A stretch of DNA of 51,713 nt from Aminicenans sp964648465. GTDB taxonomy: Bacteria > Acidobacteriota > Aminicenantia > Aminicenantales > Aminicenantaceae. Numbering within the stretch: position 1 is the stretch's first letter; every line of letters starts with the position of its first letter. Shown here one piece after another: positions 32,153 to 39,934 of this stretch. The notes beneath the pieces were generated by a model. The model worked only from the letters and a program-made list of their open reading frames with translations. It had not been told where the DNA came from and did not search any database. The stretch lies in contig CAZYMU010000021.1 of assembly GCA_964648465.1 (NCBI GenBank), positions 1-51,713 of the forward strand. Reading direction: 5' to 3'. The position numbers and the translations under genes were made by a program.

Positions 32153-33355
32153 GTGAGATTTAAAAAAACTTTCGGCCTTAAAAATGGATTGGAATTTCTG
32201 GTTTTCTTACTTGCCTTTTTCTTGCTCTTTTTTGTGACTGTTTGGGCCCAGAGTGTTTCAATAAGACTTAAAGTTGTCACAGAACAGGCTAATGTAAGAT
32301 TAAAACCAGATATAGGAAGTATAATCATCTATCAGCTGCCTCAGGGGACAATCATTGATTCTTCAGAAAAAGAAGGCGAATGGTATCGAGTTAGATTGTT
32401 ACAGGATGAGGGAGACACTGTCTCGGGATATGTCCATGAAAGCCTTGTAATAGAGATTGAAAAGCCTCCACAGGAAAGAGAAGCAGGTGAAAAAAAGATT
32501 GAAAGGGAAGAAGTCAGCAAGGGTAAAAGGGAAGAAGTAGAACAAATACAGCCTTCTCCTGTCACTCCCGCAAGTCTCAAAGCTTCATTCTCCAGGTTTA
32601 ATCTTTTTCTGTCAGGCGGAGGGAATTTTATTTCTGGCGGGGATTTAAACGAGGGCTCTCAAGGTTTAGCCGATTACTATAGTGATTATCTGGGAATTCA
32701 AGGAAAAGGAGATATAAAACCTCTTAACTTGAGCTATATGTTTGGAGCAGAAATATCTTTTTCTCTTTCTAATGTATTTTCTGTAGGGATCGGAGCGGAT
32801 TATTTTCTTAGAGAAAGAGAAAGCCGGGTTGAGTTTCAGAGCTCCTCTTTCACTGACAGTCTGACCACGCGGCCTAAAATAAAGGCTATTCCTGTGAGGG
32901 TGGTTATTTACTGCTATCCTGTTAACTTTTTTTATATTAAAACAGGTCTAGAATACTTTTTTACTGAGTGCAACTATTTTTATCGTATTAAGGAAGATAA
33001 CATTTTTAAAGACTGGACAGGCGAGGCAAAAGCTCGAGATGTCGGAATCGTTGGGGGATTTGGTTTTGTACAGGAAATAGTTCCTCATCTGGATTTTTTT
33101 ATTGAAGCTACTGGACGATATGCCAGAATTAACGGCTTCGAAGGCAAAACGGATTACAAAGACTCAACAGGCCTGACATATACTGAAGAAGGTATACTTT
33201 ATATTTTTAAGCATCAAATATCAGAAGAAAATTCTTGCTCTCTTCTTTTTATCCGTGATAAAAAGCCGACTGAAGCAGGCGTTTCAGATGTCCATAATGC
33301 AATGATCGACCTTTCTGGATTTAGCATAAAGGCAGGAATCAGGATCAGGTTCTAG
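32153..33355 (+). CDS. SH3-domain plus outer-membrane beta-barrel protein
   Basis: A 400-residue protein starting at GTG. An N-terminal hydrophobic signal (residues 13-33, ending TVWAQ) is followed by a bacterial SH3 domain (about 38-100, TEQANVRLKPDIGS, GEWYRVRLL, GYVHESLV), a K/E-rich linker (105-140), and a beta-rich region to the end. The C-terminal half has alternating aromatic strands (FSVGIGADYFL, FYIKTGLEYFF, GFGFVQEIVPHLDFFIEATGRYA) and ends in AGIRIRF, an outer-membrane insertion signature. It is probably anchored in the outer membrane with the SH3 part towards peptidoglycan. Its stop overlaps the convergent methyltransferase by 4 bases. Confidence 0.8.
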   Translation: MRFKKTFGLKNGLEFLVFLLAFFLLFFVTVWAQSVSIRLKVVTEQANVRLKPDIGSIIIYQLPQGTIIDSSEKEGEWYRVRLLQDEGDTVSGYVHESLVIEIEKPPQEREAGEKKIEREEVSKGKREEVEQIQPSPVTPASLKASFSRFNLFLSGGGNFISGGDLNEGSQGLADYYSDYLGIQGKGDIKPLNLSYMFGAEISFSLSNVFSVGIGADYFLRERESRVEFQSSSFTDSLTTRPKIKAIPVRVVIYCYPVNFFYIKTGLEYFFTECNYFYRIKEDNIFKDWTGEAKARDVGIVGGFGFVQEIVPHLDFFIEATGRYARINGFEGKTDYKDSTGLTYTEEGILYIFKHQISEENSCSLLFIRDKKPTEAGVSDVHNAMIDLSGFSIKAGIRIRF

Positions 33356-33999
33356 CCCTTGTGCAAAAAAGCTATATGGTGAGAGTGAATCCCTCTGAAT
33401 AATGGAAAAATCTTTATAATAGAGAAACCGGCATCTTCAATCTCTTCTTGAAATTCCTTGCGCGAAATCATTTTTATTTGTGTCTTACTCTTTTTCAGTT
33501 TTTTTCTGAATTTTCTCTGGAGAATGTGAAGAAAATTCATCTGGTAATATGAAAGGATCACGTACTTGGAAGAAACATAAAAGAATTCTTTTAGGATAAA
33601 TTTCCTATTTTTCTTTTCATGGAGGTGATGAAAAAACCTCATGGAAAGAATAATATTGAATACTTCTTGCTTAAATGGAAGTCCATGCTTTGCATCTGCA
33701 ACGACCCCTGATGCTGAAGCCAGATTGTATAGTCTGCTGTGTTCTTCTGCCCGTTTGACCATGTAAAATGAAAGGTCGCTGCTTACAAGGGAAAATCCTT
33801 TCTTGAGCATCAAGCTGGAAAACCGTCCATATCCGCATGGAAGATCTAAGACCCGTATTGCATCTTTGCCAGCGGTCCTTAGAATTTTTTCCAGGATTCT
33901 TTGTTCTCTCGTATGGACAATCTTTTGGTCTATTCCTCTGTACCTCTTTCTTTCATAGTCTTCAACTTCATGTTTTTTAAACGTTGTATTCTTTTTCAT
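33352..33999 (-). CDS. Class I SAM-dependent methyltransferase (type 11)
   Basis: A 215-residue protein. Motif I is VLDLPCGYGRFSSLM, with acidic end of strand 2 in LVSSDLSFYMVKRAEE; the post-motif region is NIILSMRFFHHLHEK. The substrate is unknown. It lies 14 bases downstream of the GH-like gene and, with the kinase gene, forms a three-gene minus-strand set, most likely acting on LPS core or another envelope glycan. Confidence 0.85.
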   Translation of the reverse strand: MKKNTTFKKHEVEDYERKRYRGIDQKIVHTREQRILEKILRTAGKDAIRVLDLPCGYGRFSSLMLKKGFSLVSSDLSFYMVKRAEEHSRLYNLASASGVVADAKHGLPFKQEVFNIILSMRFFHHLHEKKNRKFILKEFFYVSSKYVILSYYQMNFLHILQRKFRKKLKKSKTQIKMISRKEFQEEIEDAGFSIIKIFPLFRGIHSHHIAFLHKG

Positions 34000-34013
34000 T
34001 TCTTCTTTTTCCC

Positions 34014-35303
34014 TTACGAACTGTCTTCAGAAAAGACATATATTGGGCTTTCGGTAATTTTAATTTTATTATCCTTGAAGGCGATTTCTTTCCCATCCCG
34101 TCCTACAACTTTAATCACTTTCTTTGGAAAGCAATACTCATAGAATAGTGATTGTCCATGGTTACTCCAGCAGATTGTGAAATTCTTTTTTCCCTTGCTG
34201 AACGAGAAGAATTTCACACCAGGCTGATTAATTTTTCCTGTGAATGTGCTTCCCTCTAGAAAAGAAATCAGGGTCTTCATTGCAAAAAAACTTGGCCGTT
34301 TTCTCCAGGTTTTTTCTCGGCAATCGATGAGTCCATATCCCGGGGCGGCAAGCTGCCACCAATATATCCTTTCAATATAGCCGCTCGCAAGTGCAAGTAT
34401 GAAATAGCGTACAAGGTAATCAGCCTGTTGTTCCTCTGATACGTTTGGCTTACCTGAGGCTGGCGAGTATTTTCCTGTTCCTTGTAGGGGCCAGTTTACT
34501 TCTGTTATCCATAGACATTGTTTTTTCTTCAAACAAGCATCAATAATTGCCTTAAGCAGTGCTATCTTCCTGGGAGTATCCCAGCCGAACTGTTTGTTTT
34601 CCGGAGCTCCCATGCGGTCTACATAAAGGAGAGAACTCACTTTATCAAAGGGAATTTCTTTCAGGACAGGAGCGTAAAGATGAAATTCAAAGTCAATCAC
34701 GGCCGGGCCCACAAGTTTTACTCCATAATCTTTCGCCAGGGAAAAGGCAGGACGTGCAAGCTTTAGATATTCTTTGTGGTCCCAAACTCCCCATTTTGAT
34801 CTGTTCCAGGCATGCCCTATTTCAAAAAAGGAGCATTTCCTCCCAAAGCTGGAAAATACATCTTCTAAAAAATGCTCCCAATGGGAAGGATGAAGAATAT
34901 CATCCCGCTGTTGTATCAGTGCAACAGAAAATTCAATTTCTTTTTTTTGGAGAATGTCAAAGAATTTCTCGAAAGACTGAAGTTTGTCTCTTTCCCATGA
35001 TGGAATTCTTACAAGAGTCTGGCAGACTCCGATCTCTCTCAAACTGTCTGCGATTTCAGGGTTTTTTTCTTCTTGTTGAGAGACAGAAATCGCAAAAGGC
35101 TTTACTATCTTTACAGGATCGTTATACATCTTCTTTTTATAACGCTTGTATAAGGAAAGTGCAGGTACCGCCTTATTGAGATTGGCCGAAAAGATATCAA
35201 CATAACTATCTGCATGTTTAAAATAATGCTTGATCCGTTTTTTCTTCGGTGCAATATTATGGGGTTGGTCAGAATGTGGGTTCCATTGGAATGATTCACT
35301 CAT
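34014..35303 (-). CDS. TIM-barrel glycoside hydrolase-like protein of LPS-core clusters
   Basis: A 429-residue protein with a predicted TIM barrel (about 65-345) and a small C-terminal beta domain. A clan-A-like catalytic glutamate is seen in WITEVNWP (E268). The place where clan-A enzymes carry the acid/base pair N-E reads FEIGHAWNRSKWG (161-173), without it. Hence it may be a non-hydrolytic or unusual relative. No signal peptide is seen, so it acts in the cytoplasm, consistent with a role in LPS or capsule assembly beside the kinase gene. It begins 1 base after the kinase gene ends. Confidence 0.65.
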   Translation of the reverse strand: MSESFQWNPHSDQPHNIAPKKKRIKHYFKHADSYVDIFSANLNKAVPALSLYKRYKKKMYNDPVKIVKPFAISVSQQEEKNPEIADSLREIGVCQTLVRIPSWERDKLQSFEKFFDILQKKEIEFSVALIQQRDDILHPSHWEHFLEDVFSSFGRKCSFFEIGHAWNRSKWGVWDHKEYLKLARPAFSLAKDYGVKLVGPAVIDFEFHLYAPVLKEIPFDKVSSLLYVDRMGAPENKQFGWDTPRKIALLKAIIDACLKKKQCLWITEVNWPLQGTGKYSPASGKPNVSEEQQADYLVRYFILALASGYIERIYWWQLAAPGYGLIDCREKTWRKRPSFFAMKTLISFLEGSTFTGKINQPGVKFFSFSKGKKNFTICWSNHGQSLFYEYCFPKKVIKVVGRDGKEIAFKDNKIKITESPIYVFSEDSS

Positions 35304-35304
35304 T

Positions 35305-36129
35305 TTATTGAATTTTTATTTTGCGTGCTAGCTGTTTTAGTCGAAGCACTTTCTTAAACTCGATAAACCAGGTGTAGCTATTTTTGTTTATTTTATACCA
35401 GAACCAGAGAGCTCTTTTCACATGAGGCACTCCAAGGTAATTTTCCAAAAAGAACCGTTGATAGGGATCCGGAACGCCAAGCCGGATAAGATTCTTGATG
35501 CATTGTAATAACCCGATCCGCTTTTTAACTCTGATTCGGTTTGTATCAATAAGATTGAACACGAATTTATTCGATTCGGTTTTTCTAACTAGAATGTTTC
35601 CATCCGAAAGATCACGGTGAAGGATTCCTTTTTCATGGCAATAAGAGAGAAAGCTTGCAACAGATTTGAGAATTTCTCTAAGTTCGTTATCGGGGAATTT
35701 CAGAAATAAACCGCGGATTTCTTCAACGTCTTTTTCCATTTCGGATAAAAAGAAACTCTGGTCCAGGAAAATTGACTTCCTTTTCTCAAGATAAGCTATA
35801 GGAAGAGGAGTTTTTATTTCCCTTTCAAGCAGAGCATTACTCCCTCGCCAGGATTTTAATGCTTTTGACGGGATAAATGTGCTCTTAAGCTTGTTAATTC
35901 CGTAAGTGTAAAACTCTTTAATTACAACATCTGTGGTTTTTGCATTCCCTAATGAAGCATTGAAAACCCCAATACGGTTCCTGCTGTCGAGTAAAATTTC
36001 ACATGAAGAATCATTTAAAAGGCCGTGGCAGTTAGTAATCGACTGCTTAAAATTCGAGTGGTCATACTCAGGATGTATTCTTCCTTTGAAAGGAGGAAGA
36101 ATAAGGGGATTTCCAAACTCTTTTTTCAC
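35305..36129 (-). CDS. Lipopolysaccharide kinase (WaaP/Kdo kinase-like) family protein
   Basis: A 274-residue protein-kinase-like enzyme. Lys71 in VVIKEF fits the ATP-binding lysine; the catalytic loop is HRDLSDGNIL (171-180, with Asp173); the metal-binding aspartate is Asp195 in LIDTNR. The family phosphorylates heptose or Kdo in the LPS inner core. The start is GTG. It opens the three-gene set running to 33352. The actual sugar acceptor is not known. Confidence 0.82.
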   Translation of the reverse strand: MKKEFGNPLILPPFKGRIHPEYDHSNFKQSITNCHGLLNDSSCEILLDSRNRIGVFNASLGNAKTTDVVIKEFYTYGINKLKSTFIPSKALKSWRGSNALLEREIKTPLPIAYLEKRKSIFLDQSFFLSEMEKDVEEIRGLFLKFPDNELREILKSVASFLSYCHEKGILHRDLSDGNILVRKTESNKFVFNLIDTNRIRVKKRIGLLQCIKNLIRLGVPDPYQRFFLENYLGVPHVKRALWFWYKINKNSYTWFIEFKKVLRLKQLARKIKIQ

Positions 36130-36283
36130 TTAGATTTCTCTCAGCGTAATTACTAAAGTTTCTATGTGGTAAAAATATCGTCCTATATTATTATATGTAT
36201 TATATGTGAAAAAGGAAATTTTTGACCTTAATTTTTTTCTATGATAGAAATAGAGAAGTCAGTCCCTCAGAGGAGGCATTATT

Positions 36284-39073
36284 ATGAGAAAAAAAGCTGT
36301 TTTGCTTCTATCCGCTGTCCTGACATTTGTGGCAGTTTCACTTCTGGCTCAGGACCAGATTGACAAAGAAGCAACTGAAAAAATTCGGCAGTTCACTACG
36401 GATCCCCAGTATCTAACCTCTTTAGTCGATTATCTGCCATATTCGGAAATAGTCCCTGCACCTCACGAAATTCTTGGATATATCACCGGGGCTCCAGGCC
36501 ATATGACCTATTATGATGATATTCTTCGTTATTACAGGGCTCTTGATAGTGCCAGCAGCCGTGTGAAAATATTTGAAATTGGCAAAAGTCATGAAGGGAA
36601 TACCATGATCGTAGTTGCAGTCGCAGATGAGAATACAATAATTGATATCGATCTTTTTCGCGGAGATACAAAGAGACTTGCAGATCCAAGGCAGTGCAGC
36701 GAAAGCGAAATGAAAGAAATCATAAAAATAGCAAAACCATTTTATCTGTTAGCCGGAGGCCTCCATTCCTCTGAGACAGGCAGCCCCGAGATGTTGATGG
36801 AATTGGCATATAGACTTGTTGTTAGTGAGACAGAAATGATCAGGCGGATTAGAACCGATGTAGTGACTCTTATTGTTCCTGTTTTAGAAATGGATGGCTG
36901 GAACCGTCAGGTCGATTGGTACTACAGGCATACAAAAGGAGTAAAAAAATACGAAGACATACCAAAATCTTCTCCGCCGTTCTGGGGAAATTATACTTTC
37001 CATGATAACAACCGTGACGGAATTGTTCTCAGCCAGCCACTTTCTAAGAATTTTAATGAAGCCTTTTTTATGTTTTACCCGCAGGTGGTTCATGATTTGC
37101 ACGAGAGTGTGCCTCTCCTTTATATCAGTACAGGAACAGGGCCTTATTATCCCTCTCTCAGCCCGATTGTAAGGAATGAATGGCAGTGGTTTGCTTTTAA
37201 CGAAGTCACACAAATGACAAGCCTTGGTGTTCCTGGTGTCTGGACATGGGGATTTTTCACTGGATGGTATCCTGGTTATGGAGCTTGGTTTGGCAACAAC
37301 CATAATGCTATAAGCCGCTTCTATGAGACTTTCGGAAATGCCGGTGCCAACACTTATGAGCGGACGATAAGTATGGCTCCTGGAGAAGGAACTACTTCTG
37401 AGGAATGGTACCGGCCATTGCCTCCTCCCCAGAAAACAATGTGGAGCCTCAGGAATAATACAAATATCATGGAAAGTGCTTGTTTGATTGCACTTGATTT
37501 TACTGCGCGGCATAAGGACACGGTCCTTGAAAATTTCTGGAGGAAGGGCCGGAATGCTGTAGAAAAGGGCCGGAGTGAAAAACCGTATGCCTGGATTGTT
37601 CCTATGGATCAAAACGATTTGTTTACAGCGAGGCGAATGTTTCAGCTTTTCAAGATGCACCGCATTGAGACAAAACGGCTTAGCACTAAATTTCCCTCGG
37701 CTAAAAAATCTTATCCTCCGGGTAGTATTGTGATATGTATGGATCAACCGTATCGGAATTTTGCAAAATCTCTGCTTGAAATACAGAAATGGCCTGAAAA
37801 AAGCAGCATACATCCATACGATGCAACTGCATGGAGCTTGGGAATGATGCTGGGTATAAAGACAGAAAGGATAGATGACAAGGCTATACTCGAGGCGCCT
37901 ATGAGGCCTACAGCAGGGAACCCTTTTGTGGGACGTCTAAATGGAAGCAAATCGGGATCACATATTTTCATTCCTCCCCAGGGAAATGGAACAATCGCAG
38001 TTGCTCTTGCACTGGGGGATGAAGATGTCAGAGTGACAGATGTTGAAATTAAGGTAAAGCAGAAAACGTTTCCTGCGGGCACTTTTGTCCTCAGAGCAGA
38101 AGCCATGGAAAAAGTTGAGAAAGTTTGTAGAGACATTGGAGTCAATGCCTTCCAGGAAAAGGCGGATCTCCCGGTGCTCCGAAAATTAAAATTACCGAGA
38201 GTGGGATTATATACTGCCTGGTTTTCAACACAGGACCCAGGGTGGGCTCGCTGGACACTTGACGAGATAGGAATCCCATGGATTTGGATTACTAGAGAAC
38301 GTATCAGGAGGGGAGACCTTAATAAGGAGTTAGATGTGCTGATTGTGCCTCATCATGGAAGCCGGGCATCTGGCCTCAGCTTCTTGCGAGGCATTGATAG
38401 CCGTTACAGCCCATTGGATTATGTGAAAACAAGTGAATTTAATTATTTGGGAGAACCTGTAAACTCCCTGGATATAACCGGTGGACTTGGGCTGGATGGA
38501 GTCGCTGAAATTGAGAAGTTTGTGCGTAACGGAGGCACTCTTATCACACTGGGATCTGGCAGCCGCCTTGTCACGGACTTTGGAATACTTCCTGGCGTGT
38601 CCAGTCAGACAAACTCAGATCTTAGCTGTCCGGGGACTATTGTAACAGGATGGGTGAGGCAAAAGAACAACCCTATTGTATATGGCTATGAAGAATATCC
38701 TTCAATCTTCAGGACACGGCTGCCTTTGTTAAATGTTGACAGGCACATGAGAGAGTATTTAGTACTCCAGTTTGGAACAAAGCTGCCACGTGATATTGTA
38801 AGCAAGATGAGCGAGAAGGAAAAAAAGACATATAAAGATCATCAGAAAAAGGTTTCTATCTGGAGAAGCGGTCTTCTGAAGGGCGGGGATGCTTTGGATG
38901 GAACTGCTGCGATAATTGATGCTCCAATGGGGAAAGGACGCATTGTGCTGTTTGGATTTAACCCTTTCTATCGCTGGATGAATCACGCAAATTTTCCTTT
39001 TGTTTACAATGCGATCATTCACTGGAATATGCATGCTTCTCTTAATAAGAGTGAGGTGAAAAATGAAGAATGA
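36284..39073 (+). CDS. Secreted M14-family zinc carboxypeptidase, large form
   Basis: A 929-residue protein with a signal peptide (cleavage near LLAQ, residue 22). The M14 zinc motif HSSE is at 161-164 (GGLHSSETGSPEM) and the third zinc ligand is probably His270 or His273 in VVHDLHES. Residues 420-930 form an extra region with a class I glutamine amidotransferase-like or ThuA-like fold (DVLIVPHHGS, GGTLITLGSGSRLV, GKGRIVLFGFNPFYRW). This architecture is common in Acidobacteriota and Aminicenantes. It probably degrades peptides outside the cytoplasm. The binding site AGAGGAGG is 8 bases before the ATG. The stop overlaps purC by 11 bases. Confidence 0.9.
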   Translation: MRKKAVLLLSAVLTFVAVSLLAQDQIDKEATEKIRQFTTDPQYLTSLVDYLPYSEIVPAPHEILGYITGAPGHMTYYDDILRYYRALDSASSRVKIFEIGKSHEGNTMIVVAVADENTIIDIDLFRGDTKRLADPRQCSESEMKEIIKIAKPFYLLAGGLHSSETGSPEMLMELAYRLVVSETEMIRRIRTDVVTLIVPVLEMDGWNRQVDWYYRHTKGVKKYEDIPKSSPPFWGNYTFHDNNRDGIVLSQPLSKNFNEAFFMFYPQVVHDLHESVPLLYISTGTGPYYPSLSPIVRNEWQWFAFNEVTQMTSLGVPGVWTWGFFTGWYPGYGAWFGNNHNAISRFYETFGNAGANTYERTISMAPGEGTTSEEWYRPLPPPQKTMWSLRNNTNIMESACLIALDFTARHKDTVLENFWRKGRNAVEKGRSEKPYAWIVPMDQNDLFTARRMFQLFKMHRIETKRLSTKFPSAKKSYPPGSIVICMDQPYRNFAKSLLEIQKWPEKSSIHPYDATAWSLGMMLGIKTERIDDKAILEAPMRPTAGNPFVGRLNGSKSGSHIFIPPQGNGTIAVALALGDEDVRVTDVEIKVKQKTFPAGTFVLRAEAMEKVEKVCRDIGVNAFQEKADLPVLRKLKLPRVGLYTAWFSTQDPGWARWTLDEIGIPWIWITRERIRRGDLNKELDVLIVPHHGSRASGLSFLRGIDSRYSPLDYVKTSEFNYLGEPVNSLDITGGLGLDGVAEIEKFVRNGGTLITLGSGSRLVTDFGILPGVSSQTNSDLSCPGTIVTGWVRQKNNPIVYGYEEYPSIFRTRLPLLNVDRHMREYLVLQFGTKLPRDIVSKMSEKEKKTYKDHQKKVSIWRSGLLKGGDALDGTAAIIDAPMGKGRIVLFGFNPFYRWMNHANFPFVYNAIIHWNMHASLNKSEVKNEE

Positions 39074-39899
39074 GAAATTAGTATATCGCGGAAAATCAAA
39101 AGACGTTTTTGAAATAACCGAAGGGTTTTTTACTGGAAAATATAGGTTTGTTTTTACAGACAGGGCAACAGGATATATTGAAAACGGAAAGATATTTTTT
39201 GACCCGGGATATGATAATGTTGTCGGAGAAATCCCTGGGAAAGGGGCAATAGCATGCAAGTTTGCAACATACTTCCTTAAATTGATGAAGGAGAAAAAGG
39301 TCCCTACACATTATATCGAGACAATAGATGAAAATGTTATGATTGTTGAACCGGCGATTCCGATAAATATGGATTCAGAAGATCCTGAGATTGAAGGAGC
39401 TTCACCGCTCCAGAATCTTGAGTTCACATGGAGAAATAATGCAACAGGAAGTTTTTGGAGGCGGTATCCTTTCGTAAGACCAGGGAAAAATCTTAATAAA
39501 GTTGTCGAAGCATGGACAAAAGGAGATTCGGATATACTAATTACTTATGAAGCGTTGGAATCGGCAGGTGTTATGATGAGAGAAGAGGTTAATTATGTTG
39601 ATAAGCTTATTAAGGATATAGCTGCTATTGTTTCTGAAGAATTTGAATCAAAAGGCCTTCATGTTGTGGATGGAAAGTTTGAATTGGGGAGGTTGAAACA
39701 GGGCGACGGAAGGATTGTTCTGATTGATGAGATATCTCCTGATGTATTAAGAGTATGCAGAGGATATGTTCCTGATGAGATGGGAAATTGTAAGGTTTAT
39801 AAAGACTGCATAGAAACAAAGCTGTCAGAAGGCGTAAGGAAAATCAGCGGCAGGAATCAGTTAACAGCAGGGGAGATGGAGAAAATATTTTTGTGTTAG
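39063..39899 (+). CDS. purC: SAICAR synthase PurC
   Basis: A 278-residue enzyme that joins CAIR and aspartate with ATP in purine synthesis. The N-terminal LVYRGKSKDVFEI and GKGAIACKFATYFL are seen; the aspartate and nucleotide-binding end is GKFELGRLKQGDGRIVLIDEISPDVLR. It overlaps the secreted peptidase gene by 11 bases, an odd functional pairing, and is 35 bases before purL. Confidence 0.93.
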   Translation: MKNEKLVYRGKSKDVFEITEGFFTGKYRFVFTDRATGYIENGKIFFDPGYDNVVGEIPGKGAIACKFATYFLKLMKEKKVPTHYIETIDENVMIVEPAIPINMDSEDPEIEGASPLQNLEFTWRNNATGSFWRRYPFVRPGKNLNKVVEAWTKGDSDILITYEALESAGVMMREEVNYVDKLIKDIAAIVSEEFESKGLHVVDGKFELGRLKQGDGRIVLIDEISPDVLRVCRGYVPDEMGNCKVYKDCIETKLSEGVRKISGRNQLTAGEMEKIFLC

Positions 39900-39934
39900 A
39901 GAGTGTGCTATTCATTTAAAAAAGGAGATTTATT

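Noticed and set aside
34559..35179. 206-codon plus-strand frame opposite the GH-like gene
   Set aside because: Antisense to a better-supported gene, with no domain or start signal.
36884..37813. 309-codon open frame on the minus strand opposite the M14 peptidase gene
   Set aside because: It is antisense to a clear peptidase, has no recognisable domain, and its composition (many R, P, H, C) is typical of a shadow frame.
39900..39934. Purine riboswitch before purL
   Set aside because: The gap is only 35 bases and holds just a ribosome binding site; nothing like an aptamer is present there or before purC.
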